This document shows positions 10,797 to 20,716 of a stretch of DNA of 64,000 nucleotides, piece by piece (within the stretch, counting starts at the first letter, position 1; each line of letters opens with the position of its first letter). Origin of the DNA: Vandammella animalimorsus. GTDB lineage: Bacteria; Pseudomonadota; Gammaproteobacteria; Burkholderiales; Burkholderiaceae_C. The DNA is taken from positions 62,001 to 126,000 of the forward strand of contig NZ_NSJF01000002.1 in assembly GCF_002285285.1 (NCBI RefSeq), in the 5' to 3' direction. The notes beneath the pieces are model-generated. The model was not told the DNA's origin. It saw only the letters and a list, made by a program, of their open reading frames with translations, and ran no database searches. The translations under genes were made by a program, and so were the position numbers.

Positions 10797-11227
10797 GAGA
10801 GATCTCTTAGGGAGGGGAAGTGGAAAGAATGAATGCGGCCAGTGCGCAGCAGCCATGCTGCACTCCGCCGCGGCCCAGTCAGGCCCGGCCAGCAAGTGCC
10901 GCCGGAGATGGGGAAATGGCGAGAAAGCATGTGCGCTGCAGCGCGCCAATGTGCAACATGCTCATGTATCATGCCCGGCCGATGCGCAGCAGCCATTGGC
11001 TGTGCCGGCCGGGCACGAGTGCGCCGGGCGCGCGCATTGTACGCCGCCCGATGGCGGGCGCGCAACGCAGAGCCGAGGCTGTTGGCCGCGTCAGCAGACC
11101 TTCCCAATTGGGCGGCGCTGCGTTTTTGTATGCCTGGGCATTGGCCGTGCCGTGGCATGGCACCATGCCACCCCTGTTCACCCCCCTGAGGCCCTTCCAA
11201 GAGCCTGTTCACAAGAGAGGAAAGCCC
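10797..11227. other. 431-base divergent intergenic region between sucC and argC
   Basis: No gene is supported here. The plus-strand frame that runs into argC has no conserved start and an atypical composition. The only clear structure is a perfect 9-bp inverted repeat with a 2-base spacer at 11152-11171 (GTGGCATGG / CCATGCCAC), 56 bases before the argC start. It could be a protein operator or a leader hairpin. Promoters for sucCD and argC must lie here, but no convincing -35/-10 pair was found. Confidence 0.5.
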
Positions 11228-12142
11228 ATGGCGAAAATCTTCATCGATGGCGAGGCTGGCACCACCGGTCTGCAAATCCGCGAGCGCCTGCAGGGCATGG
11301 CCGGCGTGGAGCTGGTCAGCATCGACCCGGCGCTGCGCAAGGATCCGCAGGCCAAGCGCGCCATCATGGGCGGGGTGGATCTGGTCATCCTGTGCCTGCA
11401 CGACGATGCGGCGCGCGAATCCGTGGCCATGATCGACGCGCTGCCCGGCCACAAACCGCGCATCATCGACGCCAGCACCGCGCACCGCGTGGCAGAGGGC
11501 TGGACCTACGGCTTTCCCGAGCTGTCGCCGGCGCAGCGCGCCGCCGTGCAGCAGGCCCAGCGCGTGGCCAACCCTGGTTGCTACGCCACTGGCGCCATCG
11601 CGCTGCTGCGCCCGCTGGTGGAGGCTGGCGTGCTGCCGGCCGACCACCCTGTGGCCCTGCCCGCCGTCAGCGGCTACACGGGCGGCGGTCGTCAGATGAT
11701 CGAGGCCTACGAGGCCGGCCAGGCGCCCGCCTATGAGCTGTACGCGCTGGGCCTGGCGCACAAGCACATTCCGGAAATCATGCAATACGGCCGCATCACG
11801 CGCCGGCCCATCTTCATGCCCGCCGTGGCCAATTTCCCGCAGGGCATGCTGGTGGAGCTGCCGCTGCACCTGGACGTGCTGCCCGGCCAGCCCACGCCCG
11901 AGCGCCTGGCCGAAATCTACGCCGCGCACTACGCGAGCAGCGAATGGGTCACGGCCGAGCCTGCCACCGACAACGGCAAGCTCGACGCCCTGGCGCTGAA
12001 GGACACGAACCGGCTGGAAATCCGCGTGTTCGGCAACCCGCAGCACCGCCAGGCCGTGTGCGTGGCGCGGCTGGACAACCTGGGCAAGGGCGCCAGCGGC
12101 GCGGCGGTGCAAAACCTCAAGCTGATGCTGGGGCTGGCCTGA
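11228..12142 (+). CDS. argC: N-acetyl-gamma-glutamyl-phosphate reductase ArgC (short, type 2)
   Basis: NADPH-dependent third step of arginine biosynthesis. The 304-residue length fits the short type 2 family, which starts [17 protein letters not shown]. The catalytic cysteine is in [10 protein letters not shown] at residue 118, and [12 protein letters not shown] follows. The start is the ATG at 11228, preceded by AGAGG. It stands alone here, and other arginine genes are not adjacent. Downstream genes marC and arsC follow closely on the same strand and may share the transcript. Confidence 0.95.
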   Translation: MAKIFIDGEAGTTGLQIRERLQGMAGVELVSIDPALRKDPQAKRAIMGGVDLVILCLHDDAARESVAMIDALPGHKPRIIDASTAHRVAEGWTYGFPELSPAQRAAVQQAQRVANPGCYATGAIALLRPLVEAGVLPADHPVALPAVSGYTGGGRQMIEAYEAGQAPAYELYALGLAHKHIPEIMQYGRITRRPIFMPAVANFPQGMLVELPLHLDVLPGQPTPERLAEIYAAHYASSEWVTAEPATDNGKLDALALKDTNRLEIRVFGNPQHRQAVCVARLDNLGKGASGAAVQNLKLMLGLA

Positions 12143-12194
12143 GTCGTCGGCCTCTTGCCGCTGCCACAGCCGAACGCTCCCGCACGTTTTCGCC

Positions 12195-12953
12195 ATGGAC
12201 ATCGCCAGTTATCTCGTTGCCTTTGGCACCAGCGCCCTGCTGGCGCTGGCCACGCTGCTGCCCATCGCCAACCCGACCAGCACGGCGCCGATCTTTCTGT
12301 CGCTGACCGAAGGCGCTTCCGACAAGATGCGCCAGGAACTGGCGCGCCGCATTGCCCGCAACGTCTTCTTGCTGATGGTGGGCGCCACGCTGCTGGGCTC
12401 GCTGGTGCTGGACGTGTTCGGCATCTCGCTGGACATCGTGCGCACGGCCGGCGGCCTGATCGTGACCAACATCGGCTGGCGGCTGCTGACCACCAACAGC
12501 GCCGAGTCGCCCCGCGCGGCCAAGATCGCCGAGAACTACACGCCCGAGATGGTGCGCTCGCAGGCATTCTTCCCGCTCTCGTTTCCCATCACCTGCGGGC
12601 CGGGCACCATCTCTGCGGCGATCACCGTCGGGGTCAGCCTGGCCTCGCCGTCCATTGCGCTGGCGGCCGTGCGCACGGCCGGCGCGGTGCTGGGCCTGGC
12701 GGGCATTGCCATGCTGATTTTCCTGAGCTACCGCTACGCGGAGTATTTGCTGCGCTTGCTGGGCGAGACGGGCACCGTGGTGTTCTTGCGCCTCTCGGCC
12801 TTCATCCTGCTGTGCCTGGGGGTGCAGATCTTCTGGGATGGCGCGGGCAGCCTGCTGAGCGACGCCATCCGCACCGGCGTCACGCCGCTGGGGCCGATTG
12901 CGCAGCCCGCAGCGCCTGGCAGGCCGCCCAGCGCGGTGGACTCCTTGTATTGA
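12195..12953 (+). CDS. MarC/NAAT-family inner-membrane protein
   Basis: MarC-family (UPF0056) integral membrane protein. The biochemical role is unsettled; the family was once linked to multidrug resistance and to amino-acid transport. The protein has 252 residues with about six hydrophobic segments, including LLALATLLPIANPTSTAPIFLSL at the N-terminus and the conserved FFPLSFPITCGPGTISAAI. The C-terminus ends in a proline-rich stretch. It begins 52 bases after argC and ends 8 bases before the ArsC-like gene, so cotranscription is likely. Confidence 0.85.
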   Translation: MDIASYLVAFGTSALLALATLLPIANPTSTAPIFLSLTEGASDKMRQELARRIARNVFLLMVGATLLGSLVLDVFGISLDIVRTAGGLIVTNIGWRLLTTNSAESPRAAKIAENYTPEMVRSQAFFPLSFPITCGPGTISAAITVGVSLASPSIALAAVRTAGAVLGLAGIAMLIFLSYRYAEYLLRLLGETGTVVFLRLSAFILLCLGVQIFWDGAGSLLSDAIRTGVTPLGPIAQPAAPGRPPSAVDSLY

Positions 12954-12961
12954 GCTTGCCC

Positions 12962-13336
12962 ATGACGACACCGACACCCAATGCCAGCGCCGCTGCTGCG
13001 GCCACCATTTATCACAACAGTCGTTGCAGCACCTCGCGCAAGGCGCTCGAACTGCTGCAGGCGCATGGCCTGCAGCCGCAGGTGGTGGAATACCTCAAGA
13101 CACCGCTGACGCGCCAGCAACTGGCGCAGCTGATTGCCGCCAGCGGCCTGACGGTGCGCGAGGCCGTGCGCACCAAGGAGCCGTTGTATGAAGAGCTGCA
13201 ACTGGCCCAGGCCGATGACGCGGCGTTGCTCGACGCCATGGCCGCGCACCCGGTGCTGCTCAACCGCCCCTTCGTCGTCACCGCCAAGGGCGCGCGCTTG
13301 GCCAGGCCGGTGGATGCGTTGCTCGACATTCTGTAA
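12962..13336 (+). CDS. ArsC/Spx-family reductase (arsenate reductase-like)
   Basis: Small thioredoxin-fold protein of the glutaredoxin-dependent ArsC family (124 residues). The single active cysteine is C22 in HNSRCSTSR; classical ArsC has CGTSR. LLNRPFVVTAKGARLARP is the conserved arsenate-reductase segment containing the second and third arginines. A short Ala/Thr-rich N-terminal extension is present. No arsR or arsB is nearby, so a true arsenic role is not supported by context. It starts 8 bases after the marC-type gene, but in another frame. Confidence 0.8.
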   Translation: MTTPTPNASAAAAATIYHNSRCSTSRKALELLQAHGLQPQVVEYLKTPLTRQQLAQLIAASGLTVREAVRTKEPLYEELQLAQADDAALLDAMAAHPVLLNRPFVVTAKGARLARPVDALLDIL

Positions 13337-13420
13337 GAGCCTGTCCAAAGCTGCGCCCCGGCTGCAGTGGCCGCAGTGGCCGGCGCGGGGCGCGTCCATC
13401 CAGGCGCATCTCCAAGCGCA

Positions 13421-14881
13421 TCAGTACTGCATGCGCACGGTGTAGTCCAGCACCGTCTTGCCGCCGGCGGGCACTTCCACGTTCCATTGCGCCAGGCCGC
13501 TTGCGGCCTTGCTGTGCGGGTGGCTTTCCTTTTGCATGGTCCAGTGGCCGTGGATGGGCTCGACCACCTTGATGGTGGCTGGCACTTCCTTGGCGTTGCG
13601 CAGCTCGATCTGCACGCGGATTTCATAGAGCTTTTCGCTGAGCTTGTCCACCGACAGGCGCTTCCAGGTGCCGTTCAGGTCGAAAGCGCTGCCCAGCTTC
13701 AGGCGCACCTGCTCGTCCTTGGCCTTGTGGTCGATGCGGTCCTCGCCGATGAACAGCGCGCGGCCCTTGCTGTCGGCCTTGTACACGCGCACCACGCCCT
13801 TGGGCAGGGGCACGCCCAGGTCGCCGCCCTTGTTGTCGAACTCGACGAACACATCCACCTTGCGCGGCTCGCCCAGCTCGGGGCTGTGGTTGGTGTCGGT
13901 GCCATACACCGAGTACCAATGCGGCTCGCCCTGCAGGCGGTATTCCTTGCGCAGCGGCACGTCGTTGGCCGAAAGCAGCGCCACCTGCTTGGTCTGCTGG
14001 CTGGCAATCGTCGTGGGACGCGGCAGGGTGTAGAGGTGATATTCGAACAAGGCCTCCTGCTGCATCGGCGCGGGGGCGGCCATGACTGGCGCTGCCATCA
14101 TCTCCAGGCTCTTGGCGCGGTACCGCTCGGGCGGGGCGCGGCCCACGTCGCCGGCCACCAGCTGCAGCTGCGCGTTCTCATAGGCCACGCCGCTTTGGTT
14201 GTCCAGCGTCACCCAGCCGGACAGGCCCAGGCTGTTCTCATCGTGCGCCAGCGTGGCCACGTAGTCGGCCCGCCAGCCGATGCCCTGCGTGAGGTAGGAC
14301 AGATCCAGCAGCTGCGCGCCGGCCTGGGGCGCCTGCAGCGTCAGCACCAGCGTGGGCTGGTCGCGCAGCTGCGCCGGCACGCCGTCGAAGGCCAGGCGGG
14401 CGTTGGCCGGCAGGCCGGTCTCGACCCGGTCGGCGTACTGCAGCACGGGCATGCCGTTGTTGGACAACACAGTGGCGCTCTCGCGCTGCTCCTGCCCCGT
14501 GGCCGGATGGGTTCGGATGACCTGCACGCTGCGCCCGATGTATTTGTTCAGCAGCGATTGGTCGCTGAGCAGGTCGTAGTCGAAGTTCTGCTCCAGCAGC
14601 GCCAGCGCGCTGCCATCGCTGGCGCGCAGGCTGGCCGTCTCCGGCATGATCTTGGCCGAGACCTCGCGCAGCGCCACACGGTTGCTGCCCTGGCCGAGCG
14701 TGACGCGCCGCGTGTCGCGCACCAGCGCCAGCGCATCGTTGTAGATCGTCACGGCCAGCGATTCGCGGTCTTTGGCCGTGCTCTGAATTTCATCGGCGGG
14801 CGCTGCGGTCGCGCTGGCGGCCAGGCCTAACATGCAGGCCGACAGGCCCAGCCGTTTCAGGTTCAGTGCGGGGGTAGGCAT
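13421..14881 (-). CDS. Secreted DUF4139-domain protein
   Basis: 486-residue protein of the DUF4139/MuiA-like family, whose function is unknown. A Sec signal peptide is visible: basic KRLG, hydrophobic LSACMLGLAASATA, cleavage near APA at 26-28. The body contains LSYLTQGIGWRADYVATL and LSGWVTLDNQSGVAYENAQLQLVAGD, the conserved DUF4139 core, and EVPAGGKTVLDYTVRMQY at the C-terminus. Export to the periplasm or outer membrane is likely. It is transcribed alone, divergent from the HerA-like gene. Confidence 0.82.
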   Translation of the reverse strand: MPTPALNLKRLGLSACMLGLAASATAAPADEIQSTAKDRESLAVTIYNDALALVRDTRRVTLGQGSNRVALREVSAKIMPETASLRASDGSALALLEQNFDYDLLSDQSLLNKYIGRSVQVIRTHPATGQEQRESATVLSNNGMPVLQYADRVETGLPANARLAFDGVPAQLRDQPTLVLTLQAPQAGAQLLDLSYLTQGIGWRADYVATLAHDENSLGLSGWVTLDNQSGVAYENAQLQLVAGDVGRAPPERYRAKSLEMMAAPVMAAPAPMQQEALFEYHLYTLPRPTTIASQQTKQVALLSANDVPLRKEYRLQGEPHWYSVYGTDTNHSPELGEPRKVDVFVEFDNKGGDLGVPLPKGVVRVYKADSKGRALFIGEDRIDHKAKDEQVRLKLGSAFDLNGTWKRLSVDKLSEKLYEIRVQIELRNAKEVPATIKVVEPIHGHWTMQKESHPHSKAASGLAQWNVEVPAGGKTVLDYTVRMQY

Positions 14882-15028
14882 GGTGTCTCACTCCTAGGTC
14901 TGTGGTTGGTCAAAATAAATGCATTGTGGGCAGGCGCGCCACATCCCATGACGGTCTGCCAAAGCCTGCTCGATGGAGGTTTATACGTTCAAGTGTGCGG
15001 CACAGGGTTAAGCGCAGCGTTTTTTCTA

Positions 15029-15057
15029 TTGCGTCCTGTGTCTGGCCTGCATACATA
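15029..15057 (+). promoter_or_regulatory. Candidate sigma-70 promoter for the HerA-like gene
   Basis: TTGCGT (15029-15034), a 17-base spacer and TACATA (15052-15057) lie about 39 bases upstream of the start codon at 15096. This is pattern evidence only. Confidence 0.4.
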
Positions 15058-15095
15058 CAATTGGCTGGCCCTTCCCATCCACTTTGGAGTACCGC

Positions 15096-16598
15096 ATGAG
15101 CGAGCCGCTCTTGATTGCCAAGAATGCCCAGACTGAGTGCCTGCTGCTGCCTGCGCTGGCCAACCGCCACGGCCTGATCACCGGCGCTACGGGCACGGGC
15201 AAGACCGTCACGCTGCAGGCGCTGGCCGAGCAGTTTTCGCAGATTGGCGTGCCGGTGTTCATGGCCGATGTCAAAGGTGATCTTTCGGGCATCAGCCAGC
15301 CGGGCCAGGTGGGCGAGAAAATGGCCGCCATCCTGGCGCAGCGCGGCATTGCGGCGCCCCAGCCCCAGGCCGCGCCAGTGATGTTCTGGGATGTATTTGG
15401 CCGCAACGGCCACCCGGTGCGGGCGACGATCTCGGACATGGGGCCGCTGTTGCTGGCGCGCATGTTGGGCTTGAACGAGACGCAAAGCGGCATCCTGAGT
15501 ATCGCCTTCCGCGTGGCCGACGAGGCCGGCTTGTTGCTGCTGGACTTGAAGGATTTGCGCGCCATGCTGCAGCACCTCAGCGACAACGCCGCGCAATACC
15601 GCACCACCTACGGCAACATCAGCGCCGCCAGCGTGGGCGCCATCCAGCGCGCGCTGCTGCAGGTCGAGGAGCAGGGCGCCGACCAGTTCTTCGGCGAGCC
15701 CATGCTGGACATTGCCGATTTCATGCAGACCGATGCCAACGGCCATGGCTACGTGAACATCCTGGCGGCCGAGCAGTTGATGAATGCGCCCCGCCTGTAT
15801 GCGACCTTTTTGCTGTGGATGCTCTCGGAACTGTTCGAGCACCTGCCCGAGGTGGGCGATGCCGACAAGCCCAAGCTGGTGTTCTTCTTCGATGAGGCGC
15901 ACCTGCTGTTCAACGACGCGCCCAAGGTGCTGCTCGAACGCATCGAGCTGGTGGTGCGGCTGATTCGCTCCAAAGGCGTGGGCGTGTACTTCGTGACGCA
16001 GAACCCGGCCGACATCCCCGACAGCGTGCTGGCGCAGCTGGGCAACCGCGTGCAGCATGCGCTGCGGGCCTTCACGCCGCGCGATCAAAAGGCCGTGCGC
16101 GCCACGGCACAGACCATGCGCGCCAAGCCGGGGCTGGACATCGAAAAGGCCATCACCGAGCTGGCCGTGGGCGAGGCCCTGGTGAGCCTGCTCGACGCCA
16201 AGGGCAGCCCAGGCATCACCGAGCGCGCCTTTGTCGTGCCGCCAGGCAGCCAGCTGGGCCCCATCACGCCGGCGCAGCGCCAGCAGCTCATGGCGCAATC
16301 GCTGGTCGCTGGCGTCTATGAGCAGGCCGTGGACCGCGAGTCGGCCTACGAGGTGCTCAAGCAGCGCGCCGAGCAGGCCCAACAGGCCGCCGAGGCCGCA
16401 GCGCAGCAAGGCGGCGGCGTGGCCGGCATGGTCAACGAATTCCTGTTCGGCAGCACGGGCCCGCGCGGCGGCAAAAAGGATGGCCTGGTGCAATCGGTCA
16501 TCAAGTCCTCGGTGCGCTCGCAAGCCAACCGCATGGGCCGTGAGCTGCTGCGCGGCGTGCTCGGTGGCCTGCTGGGCGGCGGCAAGGGGCGGCGATGA
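15096..16598 (+). CDS. HerA-like P-loop ATPase, DUF853 (YjgR-type)
   Basis: 500-residue ATPase of the DUF853/HerA-related family; the cellular role is not established. Walker A GATGTGKT lies at residues 30-37 and Walker B FFFDEAH around residue 266. [21 protein letters not shown] is the conserved sensor region. The C-terminus has an Ala/Gln-rich stretch and a basic GGGKGRR end. The ATG at 15096 has a GGAG element 6 bases upstream; an earlier TTG at 15084 would place that element inside the gene. It overlaps the next gene by 4 bases (ATGA). Confidence 0.88.
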   Translation: MSEPLLIAKNAQTECLLLPALANRHGLITGATGTGKTVTLQALAEQFSQIGVPVFMADVKGDLSGISQPGQVGEKMAAILAQRGIAAPQPQAAPVMFWDVFGRNGHPVRATISDMGPLLLARMLGLNETQSGILSIAFRVADEAGLLLLDLKDLRAMLQHLSDNAAQYRTTYGNISAASVGAIQRALLQVEEQGADQFFGEPMLDIADFMQTDANGHGYVNILAAEQLMNAPRLYATFLLWMLSELFEHLPEVGDADKPKLVFFFDEAHLLFNDAPKVLLERIELVVRLIRSKGVGVYFVTQNPADIPDSVLAQLGNRVQHALRAFTPRDQKAVRATAQTMRAKPGLDIEKAITELAVGEALVSLLDAKGSPGITERAFVVPPGSQLGPITPAQRQQLMAQSLVAGVYEQAVDRESAYEVLKQRAEQAQQAAEAAAQQGGGVAGMVNEFLFGSTGPRGGKKDGLVQSVIKSSVRSQANRMGRELLRGVLGGLLGGGKGRR

Positions 16599-17650
16599 GC
16601 CACCGCTGCCATCACCCCCCTGCCAAGGCAGCGCCACTCACGCGCCGGCGCAGCCTGGCCGCACTGGGCCTGGCGCTGGCCGGGCCGGCGATGCTGCGGC
16701 AGCCTGCCTGGGCGCATGGGCCGATTGATCAGCCAGCGCCAGTGCGCTTGCTGGTGGGCTTTCCCTCGGGCGGCGGTACCGACTTGCTGGCGCGGCTGCT
16801 GGCTGTGCATCTGGGCATGGCGCTGCAATGCCAGGTGCTGGTCGAAAACCAGCCGGGCTCTGGCGGGCAGCGCGCCGCGCTGGCCCTCAAGGCGGCCCCG
16901 GCCGATGGCCAGACGCTGCTGCTTTCGCACACCCACACCATCAACATCCTGCCCATGACCATGCCTGAGCCGGGCTTTGATCCGCAGCAGGATTTCACGC
17001 CCGTGGCCGGGCTGGCTGGCTTTGTCGAAGCGCTGGCTGTCTCTGTCAGCCACCCGGCCCGCAACTGGGCCGAATACCTCGAATGGCTGCGCGCGCAGCC
17101 GCAGCAACTGGCCGTGGGCGTGCCTGCGACGGGCTCGATCCCGGAGTTTCTCGTCCAGTGCCTGCAGCGCAACCATGGCCTGCCGCTGCAGGCCGTGCCC
17201 TTTCGCGGCAGCGCGCCCATGCTGGCCGAATTGGTGCACGGGCGCATCCAATCGGCCGTGGCCGCCATGCACGAACTCATGGAACTGCACCGCGCCCAGC
17301 GCATCCGCGTGTTGGCCGTGTTGGGTGCGCAACGCCAGGCGGTGCTGCCCGAAGTGCCGACCTTTGCCGAGCTGGGCTTGCCAGGCTTTGAGCAGGCATC
17401 GTTTTACGGTCTGTACGCCCCGCACGACCTGCCCACGGCCACGGTGGCGCAGTGGGAACAGGCCGTGCAGCAGGTGCTGGCCCTGCCAGAGGTGGCCCAG
17501 CAGTTGCGCGACTGGGGCATGAGCGTGCAGTACATGAATCGGTCCCAGCTGCAAGCACGCGAGGCCGGCCACCGAAAGGCCTGGAAGCGCCTGATCTTTT
17601 GTGAAGGGCAAAAAGAAGCCGACAGCTCAGCGGGCTGCAGCCGCTGTTGA
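16595..17650 (+). CDS. Bug-family extracytoplasmic solute-binding protein (TctC-like)
   Basis: 351-residue protein of the Bug/tripartite tricarboxylate receptor family, very abundant in Burkholderiales, which binds small carboxylates in the periplasm. The N-terminus shows a twin-arginine-like [15 protein letters not shown] followed by an AWA cleavage site. The mature part has [24 protein letters not shown] and FRGSAPML, typical ligand loops. The ATGA overlap with the HerA-like gene suggests coupled translation. No TctA/TctB membrane subunits are nearby, as is common for orphan Bug proteins. The last 20 residues (after KAWKRLIF) look non-conserved. Confidence 0.88.
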   Translation: MSHRCHHPPAKAAPLTRRRSLAALGLALAGPAMLRQPAWAHGPIDQPAPVRLLVGFPSGGGTDLLARLLAVHLGMALQCQVLVENQPGSGGQRAALALKAAPADGQTLLLSHTHTINILPMTMPEPGFDPQQDFTPVAGLAGFVEALAVSVSHPARNWAEYLEWLRAQPQQLAVGVPATGSIPEFLVQCLQRNHGLPLQAVPFRGSAPMLAELVHGRIQSAVAAMHELMELHRAQRIRVLAVLGAQRQAVLPEVPTFAELGLPGFEQASFYGLYAPHDLPTATVAQWEQAVQQVLALPEVAQQLRDWGMSVQYMNRSQLQAREAGHRKAWKRLIFCEGQKEADSSAGCSRC

Positions 17651-17749
17651 GGCGGCCAGCCTCCAGCCCCAGCCCAAGGCGTTGGGCGCGCCTCTGCCCC
17701 AGCTTGGGTGTTTTTCATCGCCACGCTGCGGCGGGGCGCTTGCGGGCCA

Positions 17750-18697
17750 TCAGGCGCTGGCGGATGCAGGTCGCGCTGCCCAGACCAGTTGCGCTGCGGC
17801 CAGGTCTTCAAGCGCATTGCCCACGGCCTTGAAGACGGTGCGCTCGCTGGCGTTGGCGCGGCCCGTGCGGCTGCCGCGGCAGAGCTGAAACAAATCGCCC
17901 TGCAGGGCCTCGCGCTGCCAGGCGCCGGCCTCGATGGCGCGCAGCAAATCGCCGGCTTTTTGCAGCGCCTCGTCGGTATCGACGAACACCCGCGCCTGGG
18001 CCAAGCAGCCTGGTGCGGCCTCTTGCATGGCGGGCGTGAAGCTGCCAATCAGGTCCAGGTGCGCGCCCGGCGCCAGCCATTGCGGCTCAACCAGCGCCTG
18101 TTGCGAGAGCGTGGCGCAGCTGATGATGTCGGCCGCGGGCACGGCCTGCGCCAGTTCGGTCACGGCCTGGGCGTCCCAGCCCTGCTCGCGCCACTGTGCG
18201 GCCAGGCGCTGCGCGCCCTCGGGGCGGTGGTTCCAGACGCTGACGCGGGCAATCGGGCGCACGGCGGCAAAGGCTGCCGGCAACATGCTGGCAACGCGGC
18301 CAGCGCCCAGCACCAAGAGGTGCGCTGCGTCCTCACGCGCCAGAAAGGCTGCGCCCAGCGCTGCGGCCGCTGCCGTGCGCCGCGCGGTGATGACATCGCC
18401 ATCCATCAGCGCCAGCGGCACGCCGGTATGGGCGTCGTAGAGCAGGTAATTGGCGTGCAGCCCGGGCAGGCCGCGCTGGGCGTTGCCGGCAAAGACGTTG
18501 ACGATCTTGATGCCCATGAAGCCGGCCTGCAGATCCCAGGCAGGCATGATCAGCGTCGTGCCCTGGGCTGGCTGGCCGATGGGGTGGATATGGCGCTGCG
18601 GCACGGTGATCGGTCCACAAAAGGCGGCGCGCAAGGCAGGCACCAGACGCTCAAAGGGCAGGGCGGCTGCGGTGGCTTCGGCGGTGAAGATGTGCAT
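17750..18697 (-). CDS. Ornithine cyclodeaminase / mu-crystallin family oxidoreductase
   Basis: 315-residue NAD(P)-dependent enzyme. Family members include ornithine cyclodeaminase, alanine dehydrogenase and delta-1-pyrroline-2-carboxylate reductase. MGIKIVNVFAGNAQRGLPGLHANYLLYDAHTGVPLALMDGD is the family core, broken here into visible motifs KIVNVF and LMDGD. VLGAGRVASML is the Rossmann dinucleotide loop, and LIGSFTPAMQE lies near the C-terminus. Substrate cannot be fixed from sequence; the reductase subgroup acting on cyclic imino acids is a plausible guess. It is convergent with the Bug gene and divergent from the symporter. Confidence 0.85.
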   Translation of the reverse strand: MHIFTAEATAAALPFERLVPALRAAFCGPITVPQRHIHPIGQPAQGTTLIMPAWDLQAGFMGIKIVNVFAGNAQRGLPGLHANYLLYDAHTGVPLALMDGDVITARRTAAAAALGAAFLAREDAAHLLVLGAGRVASMLPAAFAAVRPIARVSVWNHRPEGAQRLAAQWREQGWDAQAVTELAQAVPAADIISCATLSQQALVEPQWLAPGAHLDLIGSFTPAMQEAAPGCLAQARVFVDTDEALQKAGDLLRAIEAGAWQREALQGDLFQLCRGSRTGRANASERTVFKAVGNALEDLAAAQLVWAARPASASA

Positions 18698-18847
18698 GGC
18701 GTTTTTTTGGTGGTTCAGTGAAGGCTTGTCATTAGAACCGAACCCGTCTTTGTACAGGCGCTTGGCTGGGCCTTGGGCCATGCGGCTAGGCCTGACCCCC
18801 GCCAAGGTAAGGTGAATTTTTGTCTGCGCCAAATAAACAAATTGCTC

Positions 18848-19005
18848 GATAATGCCGCCCTCTGCGCACGGGCCGCAGCGGCATGGGCCGCTCGGCCCGT
18901 GCGCAGTATTCCATCCCCGCCAAGCGCGCAGGGATGGGTGGGGGATGGTCGGGGCGGCTGGGCCGGCGCCATGGGGCGCGGTCAGAGGGCGCAGCCGGCC
19001 TTTTT
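18848..19005 (+). promoter_or_regulatory. Structured leader with terminator-like hairpin upstream of the symporter
   Basis: A GATAAT -10-like box (18848-18853) is followed within 9 bases by a very stable hairpin. Its 14-bp arms are at 18862-18875 and 18893-18906, with an inner AGCGGC/GCCGCT pairing. Further on, GGCCGGC (18961-18967) pairs with GCCGGCC (18994-19000) and is followed by five Ts, 69 bases before the symporter start. This layout is that of a transcription-attenuated leader. I do not recognise it as a known riboswitch class. The rest of the 18698-19073 gap holds no supported gene. Confidence 0.45.
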
Positions 19006-19073
19006 GCTGTCTTGCGCGGCCGCCGATGGGGGCAGTCCGTGCAGATTTGTGAACCGCTTGGGAGTGCTGCACC

Positions 19074-20594
19074 ATGCTGATCACCTTCATCGTTCTGTAT
19101 CTGCTGGTCTCGGTCGGTATCGGCCTGTGGGCGGCGCGGCGCGTGAACAACACCACGGACTTTGCCCTGGCCGGGCGCCACCTGCCTTTGAGCATGGTGG
19201 CCATCGTGACTTTTGCCACCTGGTTCGGCTCGGAGCTGGTGCTGGGCGTGTCGGCCGAGTTCGTCGATGGCGGCCTGGCTGCCGTGGTGAAAGACCCGTT
19301 TGGCGCCGGCCTGTGCCTGGTGCTGGTGGGCATGTTCTTCGCCCGCAGGCTCTATCAAAAAACTCTGCTCACACTGGCTGATTACTACCGCCAGCGCTTT
19401 GGCAAGGGCATCGAGGTGATTTGCTCGCTGATCATCATCTTCAGCTATCTGGGCTGGGTGGCGGCGCAGATCACGGCGCTGGGCCTGGTGTTCAACATGC
19501 TCTCGGCGGGCGCGATCAGCTTCTTCTGGGGCATGGTGATCGGCACGGCCGTGGTGCTGATCTACACCATGTATGGCGGCATGTGGTCGGTGGCGCTGAC
19601 CGATACCATCCAGATGATCGTCATCGTGGTGGGCCTGCTGGCCGTGGCCTGGTATGCCGCCGATTTGGCCGGCGGCGCGGGGCGCGTGATCGACTATGCC
19701 GCCAGCGAGGGCAAGTTCAAGATGTTCCCAGACTTGGGCGATGGGCGCGGCTGGCTGTTTTTCATCGCCTCGCTGATCACCATGATGCTGGGCTCGATTC
19801 CGCAGCAGGACGTGTTCCAGCGCGTCATGGCGGCCAACAATGCCGATGCGGCCGTGCGCGGGCCCATCATCGGTGGCACGTTCTACATCGTCTTTGGTTT
19901 TGTGCCCATGTTCATCGCCACTGCGGCGGTGCTGATCCTGCCCAATGTGCAAGCCATCATCGACAAGGACGTGCAGTACGTGCTGCCCACGCTGGTGCTG
20001 CAGCACATGCCGATGCTGTTGCAGGTGGCGTTCTTTGGCGCGCTGCTCTCGGCCATTACCTCCACCACGGCCTCCACGCTGCTGGCGCCTTCGACCACTT
20101 TTGTGGAAAACATCCTGCGCAACATCAAGCCGGGCATGAGCGATGCGCAAACCCTCAAGGCCATGCGCTTGAGCGTGCCGGTGTTCACCGCCATGGTGCT
20201 GGTCTATGCGCTGACCATGGAGGGCAAGTCGATCTATGAGCTGGTGGCCGAGGCCTACCAACTGCCGCTGGTGGGCGCTTTCGTGCCGCTGGTTTTCGGC
20301 CTGTACTGGCAGCGCGCCACCACGCAAGGGGCGGTGCTGTCGGTGGTGTTCGGCATCCTGGTCTGGGGGGCGATTGCACTGTCGGGCCTGCTGGCGGCCA
20401 GCTACCCCGAGACTTGGGGCACCAATGCCGCGATCGCCGCCCTGGCGGCTTTTGGCGAGCTGGTGCCGCAGCAGCTGGCGGGCGTGGTCGGCGCGGCCGT
20501 GGCGATGGTCGTGGGCTCGCTGATGCCGCAGTTCATCGCCGACACCAAGGAAAAGCCGCACCATCTCGATGCGGCTAGCCCGCTGCCGGCCTGA
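19074..20594 (+). CDS. Sodium:solute symporter family transporter (SSS)
   Basis: 506-residue inner-membrane transporter with about 13 hydrophobic segments. The start MLITFIVLYLLVSVGIGLWA and TDFALAGRHLPLSMVAIVTFATWFGSE (seen as NNTTDFALAGR plus ATWFGSE) match SSS proteins that import substrates with sodium. SIPQQDVFQRVMAANNADAA and the later SAITSTTASTLLAPST carry residues of the conserved sodium-site region. Substrate is unknown; the neighbouring ornithine-cyclodeaminase-family gene would fit an amino-acid or imino-acid substrate, which is inference only. It is preceded by a structured leader. Confidence 0.9.
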   Translation: MLITFIVLYLLVSVGIGLWAARRVNNTTDFALAGRHLPLSMVAIVTFATWFGSELVLGVSAEFVDGGLAAVVKDPFGAGLCLVLVGMFFARRLYQKTLLTLADYYRQRFGKGIEVICSLIIIFSYLGWVAAQITALGLVFNMLSAGAISFFWGMVIGTAVVLIYTMYGGMWSVALTDTIQMIVIVVGLLAVAWYAADLAGGAGRVIDYAASEGKFKMFPDLGDGRGWLFFIASLITMMLGSIPQQDVFQRVMAANNADAAVRGPIIGGTFYIVFGFVPMFIATAAVLILPNVQAIIDKDVQYVLPTLVLQHMPMLLQVAFFGALLSAITSTTASTLLAPSTTFVENILRNIKPGMSDAQTLKAMRLSVPVFTAMVLVYALTMEGKSIYELVAEAYQLPLVGAFVPLVFGLYWQRATTQGAVLSVVFGILVWGAIALSGLLAASYPETWGTNAAIAALAAFGELVPQQLAGVVGAAVAMVVGSLMPQFIADTKEKPHHLDAASPLPA

Positions 20595-20716
20595 TGGCCT
20601 GGCCGGCGACCAGAAGATGCTCTCAGAGTCTGCCCTCAAAGTCGCCGTGAACAGCGCTTGCACCAGGCCGCCCGAGCGTGGGGATGAGCGCGGCGCAGGG
20701 TTTTGAGGACAGGCCC

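Noticed and set aside
12155-13336. A 393-codon frame joining the MarC region with the ArsC-like protein
   Set aside because: Its first two thirds overlap the real MarC-type gene in a different frame; the true ArsC-like start is at 12962.
18715-18972. An 85-codon minus-strand frame between the cyclodeaminase-family gene and the symporter
   Set aside because: No ribosome site, atypical composition, and it overlaps the hairpin-rich leader.
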